Shown here: piece after piece, positions 34,800-47,104 of the stretch | How the letters are laid out: each line of letters opens with the position of its first letter | Numbering within the stretch: the first letter of the stretch is position 1 | Assembly (NCBI RefSeq): GCF_001704415.2 | Contig: NC_030817.1 | Coordinates: forward strand, 35,847,550-35,911,549 | DNA from: Capra hircus | Lineage: Eukaryota > Chordata > Mammalia > Artiodactyla > Bovidae | DNA: 64,000 nt | Reading direction: 5' to 3' | Program-made: the position numbers and the translations under genes | The notes under the pieces: model-generated | Databases searched by the model: none | Told to the model about the DNA's origin: nothing | What the model saw: only the letters and a program-made list of their open reading frames with translations

Positions 34800-35290
34800 T
34801 GCCACCACCAAGGATGAAGCAGTGTGTCTGTCGTCCAGGGAGAGAGAGGTGGGAGGTGGGGTCGGTCTGAGGGCCATTTAGGACTTTCACCAAGTGAGAT
34901 GGGAGCCCTTGGAGAGGGTTGAACAGTGAAGTGACCAGATCTGACGTAGGCTTTCCAGGGGGCAGGGCTGATCTGGGGAGAATGGAGGGAAGGGGAAAGC
35001 TGGGTGTAGCTGGTGGCTCATTGGCTGCTGGTTTCTGATGGTGGTTTGCACCAGGGTGGTTTTGGTGGGGTGTGAAAAGTGGAAGATTATGGATAATTTT
35101 AACGGGGAAACCCAGAGCACCTGTTGACAGGCTGCCTGCTAGATACGAGAAAAGAGAAGTTACCGAGGATGACTTTAAGATTGTTACTCTGAGCTCCTGG
35201 GAGAATGGAGTTCCACTTGAGGCTCTAGAAAGGATACAGCTAAGTGAGGCTGAGCCAAAGGCTGGGGGCACAGAAGCAAGAAAAACTGGG
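34800..35290 (-). mobile_element. ancient L2-like repeat, right part
   Basis: 'caagtgagatgggagccctt' and 'accagggtggttttggtgg', then 'gaggatgactttaagatt', match the body of the element begun at 34262. The long - strand open frame across it is a by-product of its composition. Confidence 0.45.
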
Positions 35291-35616
35291 GTGTAATTGT
35301 TGATGAATTTCCCTGCTTGCTCTAATGAGAAGGAGGTTGCAACTGGTAGGCAGACTTGCCTGGTTTGGTTCTCACAGTATTTATTAAATAACTGAATCAA
35401 TAACTGAATTCGCTACTGAGGTTTAAAACTCATGGCATTTTATATAAAAATCTGGATTTCCTGCTCTTTTAGAAAAGTGGCAGTTCTGGCAACACAGGTA
35501 ACAGCTGATTGGCCTCGAATGACAGCTGGTGCCTCCGGCAGGGCGTGCCCTGCTCAGTGGACAGTCATGCCCTCTCCTCCCTATTATCTTACCATTGAGG
35601 CTACCTGTCCTGTGCC

Positions 35617-35745
35617 CAGGCTCCTCATCTGAAGTAGGAATAACAGCAGTACCTACCTCCTGGTGTCGTTAGGAAAATTGGCTGAGATAATTCATGTGAA
35701 ACACTAGCATAGCATCTACTAAATAGTCAAAAAACACTTGCTATT
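35617..35745 (+). mobile_element. MIR SINE, 3' part
   Basis: 'cagtacctacctcctggtg', 'gctgagataattcatgtgaa', 'acactagcatagcat' match the second half of MIR. Confidence 0.65.
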
Positions 35746-36318
35746 ATTACTGTTATTACTATCATTGTTATTATTATTAGCTGTCTGGTCTTACAGGGCT
35801 TTGAGTTTTCAGAAAGCTGGAAGGGAATTCTGACAGGAGCTGAGAGGTGAGTGAAGCTTCCCTTCATAAATGACAGCAGCAAACCCCAAAGCAGGATGGG
35901 AGGCAACGCGAGCTGCCAGATGCAGAGAAAACAGTGTCTGCCCAGGTGCTATCGGCCCCACAGATCAGGGTTCATTACTCTTCTTCCGCAGAGGTCGGCA
36001 CGGTGGCCTCGATCACCCGGTGACTCATCTAACAGCTCCGTGAGTTTGCCCAGCTTGCGGCATCACAAATTACATTTGCAGCCTGCTTATCAGGCAAACT
36101 AGGAAATTAAACCTAAACGGCTATGGTGTTGCTAAGTAATATGGCTGCGTACACAGACACCCGAGGCTCAGACCGTCACAGCCCCATTAAAGCATCATTT
36201 CCCACTGTGGCTAATAAGGTTTGGAACCTTCAAAGGAAACCTGCTGTTCTTTTTTAAGGTCAGAAAATGGGGTAACTTGGTTATAAGCAAGAGATAGAAT
36301 TTCCCTTCCTAGATGCTA

Positions 36319-36346
36319 GGTGTGTGTGTGTGTGTGTGTGTGTGTA
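36319..36346. repeat. (GT)n microsatellite
   Basis: About 13 uninterrupted TG units. Confidence 0.93.
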
Positions 36347-36440
36347 GTGTTCAAGATACCAGTCTTGTGGCTGATTGAGGCAGAGGGTGGGGGGATATCA
36401 GAGACAGCCATCTTGTCCCCAGGACCCCTCTGCTCTGGAC

Positions 36441-36606
36441 CATGTCCGATTCTTTGCAACCCTCTGTCCATCAGATTCTCCAGGCAAGAAAACTAGAATG
36501 GGTTGCCGTGCCCTTCTCCAGGGGATCTTCCTGACTCAGGGGTTGAACGCGTGTCTCTTACGTCTCCTGAACTGGCAGGTGAGTTCTTTACCACTAGGGC
36601 CACCTG
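36441..36606 (-). mobile_element. Bov-tA SINE, partly deleted
   Basis: Antisense. The 'ccatgtccgattctttgcaa' end is joined to 'ctgtccatcagattctcc' with part of the usual middle missing, then a nearly complete tRNA half ending 'ccactagggccacct'. Confidence 0.82.
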
Positions 36607-37190
36607 AGCCAAGGGAGCCTGGTCAAATCCACCTCTGTGTCTGGCACCTGGACCCCCGGAAGTGTTTTCAGAGTGGCTGTTGGCCTCCCTCTGCCTGGGA
36701 ATACTTCTCAGTGGATGATGGGAACATTCCTGGTGATTTCTCCCTCAGGGCAGTTTCTTCTTTAGGGGGCTTTTCTCTTTCTGCAATGGTGCCCTTGAGC
36801 CTGGAGTGGAATCTTGGCCCTTGGGGTACTTGGGCAGCTGAGCTGGACCAGGGTTTCCTTTCTCCACTACTCCCCAGTTAAACTATCTGTGTCCGGTTCA
36901 GGGTTCGTCTTCTTGTGGACTCACCAGGTTTACAGCTTGAGGGCACAGCTTCAGAGTGAGGCCAAAGCTCCATGGCTGCCTTAGTTTACCAGGTAGGGAC
37001 TTAGCGTGAGTATCTTCACCCCCGTGCAACTCTTCTGAGACCCCATAGTTTCCTGGGGGCAGGAAAGCTGTCCAACACATCTGGGCCATGTGGTCAAGGG
37101 GCTGGGGCAGCTGGAGCCCTTGGACCTACCCCAGCTCCGATCTCTGGGAGTACTCCCTTCATCTGCTCTGATCTAGACTCATGGGACAGG
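36607..37190. other. unique intergenic sequence
   Basis: Moderately GC-rich, no repeat recognised and no supported coding potential. Confidence 0.45.
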
Positions 37191-37519
37191 ATCAGTCAGT
37201 CAGTTTAGTCGCTCCATTGTGTCCGACTTTTGCAACCCCATGGACTGCAGCACGCCAGGCTTCCCTATCTATCACCAACTTCTGGAGCTTGCTCAAACTC
37301 ACGTTCATTGAGTCAGTTAAGCCACCTAACCATCTCATCCTCTGTCGTCCCCTTCTCCTCCTGCCTTCAATCTTTCCCAGCATCAGGGTCTTTTCCAATG
37401 AGTCAGTTCTTTGCATCAGATGATCGAAGTATTTGAGCTTCAGCTTCAGCATCAGTCTTTCCAATGAACATTCCACAGTTCCTCTGGAAGTCCACAATTC
37501 CTTCTGAAGATTCATTCAG
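37191..37519 (-). mobile_element. BovB-derived 3' end (older subfamily)
   Basis: Antisense. Starts with a cagt-rich end and runs through 'catctcatcctctgtcgtcc' and 'gagcttcagcttcagcatca'. On the - strand it reads a 107-codon frame with RMRWLGGLTD, a worn BovB C-terminus. Confidence 0.85.
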
Positions 37520-38920
37520 ATAGCCTGGGCCTCACAGGACTTCTGGTTGCTGAGAAGTTGGCAGGGGAGTGGTCATAGGCCCCCTGGAGAGAGATGCCTG
37601 CCTCTCAGAGGATGAAGCCAGATCTGAGCTCCATCCTGTCCTCACTCTTGATAATCTGGCCTAGCCTGTCCTGTCTTTACAAAGCAGAGGCAAGTGGAAT
37701 GCCGAATTCCTTCTGGCATTTGTTGTGTGATATGAGACTTGGCTGTGCCCAGAGGGGACAAAGACTTTCAGATTTGGAATCAATCAAACTTTCCATAAGG
37801 GTGCATTCTTTCCAACTTTGGGGCCAGCTGCAGGCTTGGAGCCATCTCCCTGGGGAAGAGCTGCGTTCCTCTAGAACCAGATGGCCCTTGGGGACTACCT
37901 GGGCTGGTCATTGGTCTGATGATGTTTCTGACACCCCCATCCCACCCTCACATATCACACCAAGAAGCACTTCACCAAATGGGTCTGATTTCAGGTCAGC
38001 CTTTTATCAAATAGTTGAGTTTAGATATTGGCTTTCAATTGTTAACCACCAGTACATCCCATTTTGTAGTGCTTTGCAAACCTGGTGTGGCCGTGAACTG
38101 TGATTTGTTTCATAGGAATGTACCATGGTGCTTGGGTTTCATTGGTTAGTTCTCATGTAACTATTTTGCCAACTGTTTTCACTACTAATTGGCTGCTTAA
38201 TAAGTTAAATCAAGAGGTACCTGATTTCTATCTCTTTTTCCACTATTCCTAGGGAAGAAAATTCTGATCGTATTTAAACAGCACCCATTTTATTTCTCTG
38301 GAGAGTGAACACTTGCTGTGCTGAATAAGTGCTTTATGCTTTCTGTTGTTCCTGATGCTAGAAAGACTTCCAAAGTGTGATTTAGCTCCAAGCTAAGTGT
38401 CTCCACGGCTCTGCTGACCTTCCGGATGATCGGTGACTTGCTACACGTATATCTGCCTGTCTATGTACTTGCCCATTTCTGAGATCTTCAACTGCAACTG
38501 AATTTCCTGGGCTGGTATAAGGACAAGGGGAAGGGACTGGAGGCCACTACCCCATCGGGCAGGGTCTCTGGACAGTTTCTGGTCATCTCAATTTTCCCAG
38601 GGCCTTCAAGTCACTACTCTCACTTGTGGATAGCAGCATGCTGGTGGAGCTGGCTTGCATTCTCGAGACAGTCCCACCTCATCTAGAACTGTTTCTATCA
38701 CTATCTCTGTTGGAATATCCCGGCCAGGTCTAGAGTACCCACCCTTCTTCCTTTCCTTCAAAGAGGAGACAGTAAGAGTCCTAAAGATGGTGATGTACCT
38801 AACATCACTTTCATCATAACAGTGAAAACTTTTAGAAAATTCAGATGATGAATTATTGCATATTCATGGTGGGAAATACTGAAACAATAGAGAAGTACTA
38901 CAAAAATGTAGAAATTACCC
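37520..38920. other. unique intergenic sequence
   Basis: About 1.4 kb with no recognised repeat. A + strand open frame of 169 codons at 37594-38103 shows no known domain and no codon signature; I do not call it a gene. Confidence 0.45.
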
Positions 38921-39120
38921 ATGCATGTGTGCTTCGTCAGGTCCTATTTTTTGTGACGCTAGAGTCCTCTGTCCATAGGATTCTCTAGGCAAGAATATTC
39001 GAAAGGGTTGCCCTGCCCTCCTCTAGGGGGTCTTCCCAACCCAGGGATTGAACCTATGTCTCATAGGTATCCTGCAATGGCAGGCAGGTTCTTTACCACT
39101 AATACCACCTGGAAAGCCCC
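38921..39120 (-). mobile_element. Bov-tA SINE, diverged
   Basis: Antisense: 'tgtccataggattctctagg', 'cccagggattgaacctatg', 'taccacctggaaagcccc'. More diverged than neighbouring SINEs. Confidence 0.82.
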
Positions 39121-39255
39121 ATGACCCAATGTTAACCCATTAGGTAACCAAAAATAACTTTTTCAAACATCTATCTCAGAATCAGAATATATAGATATTC
39201 TGATACACATAGATATATAGATATATATACTCACACGTAGGTATATATGTGTGTG

Positions 39256-39262
<7 letters not shown>

Positions 39263-39308
<46 letters not shown>
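39263..39308. repeat. (AT)n microsatellite
   Basis: About 23 uninterrupted AT units preceded by a GT-rich stretch. It abuts a SINE at 39309. Confidence 0.93.
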
Positions 39309-39311
<3 letters not shown>

Positions 39312-39512
39312 ACTCAGTCATGTCCGACTCTTTGCAACCCCATGGACTGTAGCCCACCAGGCTCCTCCATCCATGGGATTTTCCAGGCAAGAGTCCTGGA
39401 GTGGGTTGCCGCTTCCTTCTCCAGAGGATCGAATCTTCCCGACCCAGGGATCGAACGCAGGTCTCCCGCACTGTAGGCGCATGCTTTACCGTCTGAGCCA
39501 CCAGGGAACTCC
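39309..39512 (-). mobile_element. Bov-tA SINE
   Basis: Nearly complete antisense copy, 'cactcagtcatgtccgactc' to 'gccaccagggaactcc', low divergence. Confidence 0.92.
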
Positions 39513-39534
39513 AGGAATACATAGAGAGAATTTA

Positions 39535-39905
39535 TGCTTTTGAACTGTGTTGTTGGAGAAGACTCTTGAGAGTCCCTTGGACTGCAAGGAGATCCAACCA
39601 GTCCATTCTGAAGGAGATCAGCCCTGGGATTTCTTTGGAAGGAATGATGCTAAAGCTGAAACTCCAGTCCTTTGGCCACCTCATATGAAGAGTTGACTCA
39701 TTGGAAAAGACTCTGATGCTGGGAGGGATTGGAGGCAGGAGGAGAAGGGGATGACAGAGGATGAGATGGCTGGATGGCATCACTGACTCGATGGACGTGA
39801 ATCTGAGTGAACTCCGGGAGTTGGTGATGGACAGAGAAACCTGGTGTGCTGCGATTCATGGGGTCGCAAAGAGTCGGACACGACTGAGCGATTGAACTGA
39901 GCTGA
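39535..39905 (+). mobile_element. BovB LINE 3' end
   Basis: Sense, about 370 bp, from 'ttgttggagaagactcttg' to 'gagtcggacacgactgagcg'. It is the recent BovB type and forms an inverted pair with the element at 39922. Confidence 0.92.
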
Positions 39906-39921
39906 TATATATATGTATATA

Positions 39922-40240
39922 TAGTTGTTGTTCAGTTGCTCAGTCGTGTCCAACTCTTTGCGACCCCATGGACTGTAGCATACCAGGCTTCCCTGTCCTT
40001 CACCATCTCCCAGAGCTTGCTCAAACTCATGTTCATAGAGTCTGTGATGCCATCCAACTATCTCATCCTCTGTCGTCCCCTTCTCCCCCCGCCTTCAATC
40101 TTTCCCAGCATCAGGTCTTTTCTAATGAGTCAGCTCTTCGCATCAGGTGGCCAAAGTATTGGAGCTTTAGCTTCAGCATCAGTCCTCCCAATGAATATTC
40201 AGGACTGATTTCCTTTAGGATTAACTTGTTTGCTTTCATT
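39922..40240 (-). mobile_element. BovB-derived 3' end (older subfamily)
   Basis: Antisense, from 'gttgttgttcagttgctcag' to 'gatttcctttaggattaac'. It faces the 39535-39905 copy across about 16 bp. Confidence 0.88.
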
Positions 40241-40241
40241 T

Positions 40242-40247
<6 letters not shown>

Positions 40248-40288
<41 letters not shown>

Positions 40289-40296
40289 TATATATA
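40248..40296. repeat. AT-rich microsatellite (TA and TATT units)
   Basis: Imperfect cata/tata run adjoining the BovB copy. Confidence 0.8.
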
Positions 40297-41312
40297 ATTT
40301 TAAACAATGGGATCATACTATCTTGTACCTGCTTTTCCCATTTAAGATTGTAATATAAACATTTTCAGATGTCATCAAATTACTTTACATCATCATCATT
40401 CATTCATGATATGAACACATTCTGATTTATTTAACCAGTTTCCCATTACATGAACTTTAGGTTGATTCCTATATATATGTATTTGCCATTATGATCATTG
40501 CTGTAATGAACATCCTTGAAGTTTCCTCTCTATGTCAAGGTTTAGCACATTTTATAAGACTTTGATTGATAGTCCTAAATTATGTTCCTGAAAGTACATA
40601 TTCCCAACCAGCTGTGTATAGATGCTTTTTATTGCCATTTAAAATATACTTGTCAATTTTATAGGTGAAAAATGAGCATCTCCTTGTTAATTTTAATATC
40701 TTGGATTCCACAAGGTTAAATATTCTCCTTGTGGTTAATTGGCTGGCAGAGAAATCTTGTGCTCCCTTGCTCCCAGAAGATGAAATTTAAGTGTCATTAG
40801 TTATCACTTAGCAAGATGAAATTGGGGCGTGCTGCCAGGGAGCTGAGGGCACTTAAAGTAGTTGCTATTAGCCTTCAGAGCCTAAAACAAATCTTCCTAA
40901 GTGCCTGTTTTCAATCATCCCTGAGTGGGCCTCCTAATCTGAGGGCAGAACTGGATGGAGCATGATGTGGGATGCAAGGAGCTTGGAGTGGTCTTGGGAT
41001 GCAGGCAGAGTGCCTGGCTAACCAATAGATTGGTTGGTTTTCTACACCTCCAGTCTTTCCCCTTCTTATTCTCCTCATTCAGGCAGAAAATCATATGTCA
41101 AAAACCTTTCATTGTGTTTTGAGGTGTCTGTTCCTTTAATGATGGGGTAACTAGAGTGTTTGCAGTCAGGGTTGGTATTTTGAATCTGAGGTTGGTGGTT
41201 ACTCTGTCAAGTATTTAACAGGTAGTTTAGGACAGCTGTGTATGGATATCAGGGTTCTAGTATTTCTAGATATGCAGGTCTGCAGGCCCAGGTGAGAGCA
41301 GAGGTCAGATTA
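40297..41312. other. intergenic, AT-rich with a weak L1M-like stretch
   Basis: 40310-40700 resembles antisense old L1 ('gctgtaatgaacatccttg'); the rest is unique. No genes seen. Confidence 0.45.
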
Positions 41313-41488
41313 AAGGCAGGAGGAGAAGGGGATGACAGAGGATGAGATGGTTGGATGGCATCACTGACTCAATGGACATGAGTTTGAGCAGACTCCTGGA
41401 AGTGGTGAAGGACAGGGAAGCCTAGGGTGCTGCAGTCCATAGGGTCACAAAGAGTTGGACACAACTGAGCAATTGAACAACAACAACA
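41313..41488 (+). mobile_element. BovB-derived 3' end with (AAC)n tail
   Basis: Sense: 'gatgagatggttggatggca' through 'gaagtggtgaaggacaggga' to 'ttggacacaactgagcaatt', then an aacaacaac simple tail. Confidence 0.87.
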
Positions 41489-42894
41489 GCAACATTGTGG
41501 GTATGAGATGTGCTCTAAATCAGATCTATAATCTGGAACATGTAACATGCAATGTGCGGGGAGAATCAAGAGTCCTGGGGCAGTCTGGCTGGGCTTGGGG
41601 GAAAAGCAGAGGCTCTGTGCTCCTTTCAGGATACAAAAATGACTTTAGTGCAGCTCATTCCGGGGATGAATCTGGATGACAAAATCACGAGGTGTTTTGC
41701 CCCTGATTCCGATGACTGAGTTTCTGAGGAGAAAAGCCATGGCTCTGGCACAGGCCTGGGAGGCAGGGAAGTCTGAGGGGTCACTGGCTTCCCTCCAGCC
41801 CAAGAGAGTGGTGTGAGCTGCTCTGGTGATGGCTGGGCTAGAATGGCCCCTCCATCATCCCAAACTGGCATGTGCTCCCAGAAGAGCCACCGAGGTGTGA
41901 GAGAAACTGCGTCATTACCCAGAATATGGGGAGGAGGATGGAGGTTGTCTGTGTAATTTCCTGTCCTTGGAATCCAATATAGTCATAAATAAGCTCGGAG
42001 AGGCAACCGGTAGGAGAACTGAACACGAATGCCTCTCGCTTGGGAAGCGCTGGGAACTGAGAGGAATTCAAATTGCATCTTTCACGTTGGGTTATGTGTC
42101 TAAAGTATCAATAACTTGGCCAAAGCTAACTGTAGTCGGCTGACATAAAGGACCCTGCAAGATGACATAGTGCCCGGAGACTTTTCACAATAGAAAAAGC
42201 AGGTTTGGCATAGGTGAGCTCTGAACTCTCCCGAGGCGCTAACCCTGGACTGCCCACAATTCTCTGAGAGTTAGCGGCAAGGAGTATCAGAGCATCGTGA
42301 GGGGGAGGTAGGTCAGCCCTCCTTGCTGGGAAGAGACTTGGGGTCTTTTGCTGCTGAGTGCACAGAGGAAAGAATTTGAGAGGGCGAGTGGCACACATGG
42401 TTGGCTCCCCATGGAGAGGAGACTTGCCTTGTGGAAGGCATTAGGTCAAACTTGGCGCTATGCCAGCATTTATTACTAATCACCGTGAAACTGCTTTGCG
42501 TTTTTCATAGGACTTTCTTATAGCTCTTATTTGATCTTCTGAATATAAAATATTTTCCACAGGTGTTTTAAATTTCAGTTTTTCAGTATTTGACCTCCTG
42601 CTCAGCCCCCCACAGGAGGGTCAGTTTTTATAACACGTGTGTAGACAAAGGTATGAGTGTTTTCCAAGCCATGGCAGTGCATATTCAAGGAGTCGGGCGT
42701 GGACCGCCAGTCCTGATGGGGGGCTGTCTACACAACAGGGTGAAGATCTCAGAGTCAGACCACAGGAGATGCCACTGGAGGCTCAGCTTCCTCTCCACTT
42801 CAGAGGCACTGAGGCCTCGTTGTCACTAGATCTCTGTGTAACCAGAAGGGAGCTCCTTTCACCTGAGAGCTGCTGTCTTTGCTGCATAACTTTT
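41489..42894. other. unique intergenic sequence
   Basis: No repeat recognised in about 1.4 kb. Several open frames of 70-90 codons overlap on both strands with no protein resemblance. Confidence 0.5.
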
Positions 42895-43055
42895 TGAGCA
42901 GGTTATTTAAGCTCTCCAGGCCTTAGTTTTCATTTATAGAATGAGATAATAATAGTATCCATCTTAAGGAACTGTATGACGATTAACTGAGTTAATACCT
43001 TTAAAAAAAAAAAAAGAGCACTTAGCTCAGGGAGTTTGCACTCAATGCTTATTAA
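42895..43055 (+). mobile_element. MIR SINE
   Basis: 'gagcaggttatttaagctct', 'tagaatgagataataatagt' and 'gattaactgagttaatacct', followed by an A-run near 43003. Confidence 0.7.
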
Positions 43056-43439
43056 CTATTATGGTGACAATAATGACAATGATGAGTACTGGATTTCACA
43101 GAGGAGGCAGCCTAGGATTCTTAGGCAGTTTAAGGATCCCCTTAGGTCTAGGATCACAGTCTTCCTGGTCTTCAAGCAAGGTTCCAACAAATACTCATGT
43201 TATACCTTCATGGCCTTGCCAGGGACATAGTGAAGAGCCTAAGGGGAAAAGGGTATTGTTCTATCTTCCTCTGGAAGGGGCTAATGGAAAAATAACCAGG
43301 CCTGTGAATTCAGGAAATAAAAGGTCAAAATGGGAAAGCTGATCTTGAGAATTTCATTAATCTCTTCAACTGCATTGAGGGCAGCCGAGAAGTGACTTCT
43401 CACATGGGTCCTCAAGAATTAAAAAAGCAGATACTGTCC

Positions 43440-43615
43440 TCTAACTCTTGCTCTGCTACTTATCAGCTGTGTGACCTTGGGCTGGTTGCTTAACCTCTTT
43501 GAGATTCAATTTCTTCATTCATAAAATAGGAATAATACATTATAGGGTTGTTGGAATTACTGAATCAGATTATATCTGTAGAGTTCTTGGAACCTGGTGA
43601 GGGCTCAATAAAAGT
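43440..43615 (+). mobile_element. MIR SINE, nearly full length
   Basis: 'tcagctgtgtgaccttggg', 'ttgcttaacctctttgagat', 'aaataggaataatacatta', then 'gggctcaataaaagtcag'. A textbook MIR order. Confidence 0.85.
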
Positions 43616-45034
43616 CAGTTTTCGTGCCGGTTGTAATGTTTATTATAAATACTTATTATTATAATAAGTTACTTAGCTTACAGTTGACAATTTGGGAACT
43701 GGTTTCTTTCAGAGCAGGGTTTGTCCAGTGATTGTCCTCCTTCTCACCCTGAAAGATGTTAATACTCAGGGGAGTTCCCCTACCCTTACTGGTCCTGACC
43801 CTCTGAGCTTGGTGGTGGTCCATGTGAAGATGAGGAGAAGGAGCTCTCCCCACCTGGTTGTATGAGGGCTGGGTCAAAGTCATCCTGCCTCTGCTTGGGT
43901 CAGAAGTGGGGTATGGCTCATGGCTCCTGTTGGATGATAGGGGCTTCTGAGGATTTCAGGGGTGATCAGATTCAGGTGTTCCTCATCCCTGGCTCCTTCT
44001 GCTGGGAAAATACGTAGGAGTAGAATGGCAGGAATACGTGGTAGATGTGTGCTTAACTTTGTAAGAAACCACCAACTGTTTTCCAACCAGGTTATCCCAT
44101 TCAGTGTCCCCACATGTTCTTGTTGTACAGACACATGGGCCACGTTTTCTAGTCTTCCTCATATATCAAAGTCAGTTCTTTTCAAACTTAGGGGGAAAAA
44201 TATATATATATATATATATTCAAACTTTAAATATATATATATATGAAGTAGAACTTAAAAAGTAGAAAAGGTCATACCTATACCCCTCAATACATAAAGC
44301 AGATTAGGAGATAGAAGCTTTGGCTGAAGAGCTGGGGAGGTGCTTGGAGCCGGAAGCTTTCTCTTGGCTCGGGGGCTCAGGGGAGCCCAGAGTGATGACC
44401 TTGCTCTAGGCACAAGCTTGAGTCAGCTTTCGTCAGATCAAACTTTCAGTTGAGCTCTGAGTCGGCCACAGCAGGAATGATACTGGCCAGGCCTGGGCCG
44501 CCTGCATCTCTCTGCCCGCCACGCCCAGGGTTCTCCATGAGGCCCCCCAAGCTGGCACAGGCTGAGGCCCCCAGAGGCCAACCAGGCGCAGCAGCCCAGC
44601 AGTGGGGCTGGTGTTTCCTGCTGGCTGGCATCAGTCTTTCCACCACCACGGTGTGTCACTTAAACTCGCTCCGTCTTCAAGACACACATCAGAAGCTATG
44701 CGATTCCAGATACCAGGAATAAAGAAACAAATTGGGAACATCGTGCGCAAAAAAGATTTTAATCAAGATTAAACCGGCTCTGTGCGTAGATTCTGCCACT
44801 CTCCTTATTGTGATCCTGACAGTGATGTGGGGCGAGCAGGCAAAGGCTGATCCCGAGGCGGCTCACTCTCCTGGCACTGGCACCCTGTGTAGCCCGAGTG
44901 GCAGCTGACAACAGACAGATGGGTCTTCAGGGGCACACAGCCTCCCAGCTCGACTGGCTCAGGGCTCCAGTCTGAGGATTCTCCAGCCAGGCCCAAGGAG
45001 CTGCGTCCCACCATGCTCTCCGCAAGTTCCCTCC
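43616..45034. other. intergenic, unique with short AT microsatellites
   Basis: Two TA runs at about 44200-44219 and 44230-44244. The remainder, including a GC-rich part at 44440-44660, shows no recognisable feature. Confidence 0.5.
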
Positions 45035-45255
45035 TCCTCCTCTTTTTACTTTTTATTATGGAGACCTTTAAACATGTACAAAAGTAGATAGAATCATATC
45101 ATAAGAACCTCTATGTACCCTTAGTCCAGCTTCAACAGTTATCAATACACCAACCTTGTTTCATCTCCACCCTCACTCACACCCCTCCAAGTTATTTTGA
45201 ATCAAATCTCAGACATCCTATTATCTCATCTACAGAAAGGTTAGTATATATGGCT
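45035..45255 (-). mobile_element. old L1 3' UTR (L1M)
   Basis: Antisense signature: 'aacatgtacaaaagtagata', 'gtacccttagtccagcttca', 'cttgtttcatctccaccc', 'atcaaatctcagacatc'. Confidence 0.65.
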
Positions 45256-45278
45256 GAGATAACTTTTACTTTTTCTGA

Positions 45279-45495
45279 GGAGCTGGTGGCTCAGTGTTAA
45301 AGAATCTGCCTGGAATGCAGGAGACCCAGGTTCAGTCCTTGGGTCAGGAAGGTTCCTTGGAGAAGGGAGTGGCTACCCACTCCAGGATTCTTGCCTAGGA
45401 AAACCCACGGATAGAGGAGCCTGGTGGGCTACAGTCCATGGGGTCTCCAAGAGTTGGACTCACCTGAAGCCACTAACGGTTTGCTTTACTTTCAT
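45279..45495 (+). mobile_element. Bov-tA SINE
   Basis: Sense: 'ggagctggtggctcagtgtt', B box 'caggttcagtcc', 'gtggctacccactccaggat', 'ggtctccaagagttggac'. Confidence 0.9.
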
Positions 45496-47104
45496 AGTTT
45501 CATTATTATGCCTGAAAATGGGCAATGTTTCTGAGTGTTTCTAATGAGAGTCAAGGGTGAGGACCACAGTCCGAGTGGGAAATCACTTCCCCTGGTGACA
45601 GGAGCCAGGTCTGACGTGTTGGAGGAAGCTTGGCATTTTTTAGAGAAAGCTGGCAGGAGCTCAACTTCTAAAACTCCACACTCAGAAGAGGAAACAGCAC
45701 AAAGTCAGGCTGACAACTTGCCTTGCTCAAGGATCCCTAACTTTTAGGTTCAGGAATCTTGTCATCTTGTAGTTGAAGTTTTCTAATTATTTTTGAGACA
45801 CAGTTTGTATCTTAACCTAAAGGGCAGCTGCTGTGGGGTTCCCTAGAGAATAGTCTCTTGGGGGCTTCTGGTCTGATGTCATGCCACTCTGCAGGCTTGC
45901 TGATACTACCCTAGGTTTCGAGGGCCCAGTCAGAAAGCTGAGGTTTTGTTTGTGACTCTGCCATTTAAAGGGCTGTGCAGTTTCCTCGTGTGAGCTGTAA
46001 GGATGGCAGCGTTGCCCTGGTCAGCTGGCACGGTTGTTTGCCGGAAGTGATGACGGTAGCTGCTCTGACTGGTGAGGGGCTGGGAGAGTGCTCCCCTGTC
46101 TGGCAGTGCTCACCACCCACCCTGGAGCCATCCAGGCACTTTCCAGGCCCCATGTCCTTCCCCAGGTCTCTGGTGATGGCTTCTTCCAGGTGTAGAGTGG
46201 GAGTCAGCTGGGCTTCCCTGACCTCCACAGCCCCCAGGGCTGGTGGGCAGAACAGACCCTTGCTTCACGTCCCCCCCGCTCCCTTCCTGGAACTCTCTAC
46301 AGTGGGTGGCGTGGATCTCCCTGGCTGACTCTCTTCTGAGCTGATGAAAGTGTCCTTGCTCACACCTCCAGTCCCCTCAGGAGTAAGACGCTTTGGCCTT
46401 GGCTCACCAGATGTCCCTGGATTCCAGTGGGGGACAGGGAAAGAGAAGAGGACGCTCTGCTGGTGAAGGAGGCTGCACGAGGGGGCAGTGAGTCGCCAGG
46501 GTCTTCTCTCGCCATCTCTCCTCAGAGGTGAACGCTGCTTTGTGGTGGAGGCGCCCAGCAAGACGGGCTCGTCTGCGTGGCAGCCAGTGCAGTGGGGCCA
46601 AAGCCTCAGAGGCTCCCAGCTAACAGAGCCTCCTCCCCTCAGCAGGGGCCAGAGCAGGTGCACCCTCAGCAAGGGTGCAGATCCTTGGAGGGTGGCCACG
46701 GGAGGCCCTGGTGACTTGAAGGCTAGGGACAGAGGTCACTTCTCTGCCTCCTTTTAGATGCCTGGGAGACCAAGGTGTGTCCCCGGAGGGTCTTGTGTGT
46801 TCAGGAGCTACAGCTTCGTGGCTGCATGGACATTCCACCCCTAGAGCTGGGAAGACTCCCCTCGTCCATGAACCCTGGGCTTCCGAGGTGGTTGGGGAGA
46901 GCCTGCTGGCCCATCTCTGGCCCTGCCTGTCTGGTGGGTCTGAGTTGTAACTTTGAGGGTTTGTCGAAGTGGGATGTGGGGCAGGGGTGGGAGCCTTGGT
47001 TGTGGAGTCAGGAGACCCCGGATCCCATTTTCTGCCAGTGGCGGGGCCTGGGGTCAGGTGGTACAGCCGTATTGGAGGGAAGTTCGGTGACATCTGTCGA
47101 AATC
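45496..47104. other. GC-rich, repeat-free intergenic block
   Basis: About 1.6 kb without a recognisable transposon in an otherwise repeat-packed interval, and clearly richer in G+C from 45960 on. Overlapping open frames of 90-157 codons occur on both strands, as expected where stops are rare. None shows a domain or start context that persuades me. Confidence 0.45.

Noticed and set aside
34320..35400. Two long - strand open frames (185 and 207 codons)
   Set aside because: They cross an ancient L2-like repeat and a BovB fragment and show no domain; frame length reflects composition.
36375..36881. 168-codon + strand open frame
   Set aside because: Partly SINE-derived (36441-36606) and otherwise unlike any protein I know.
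46265..47093. Open frames of 144 and 157 codons on the - strand
   Set aside because: A GC-rich region where stops are rare; Pro/Ser-rich low-complexity peptides without recognisable domains or splice context.
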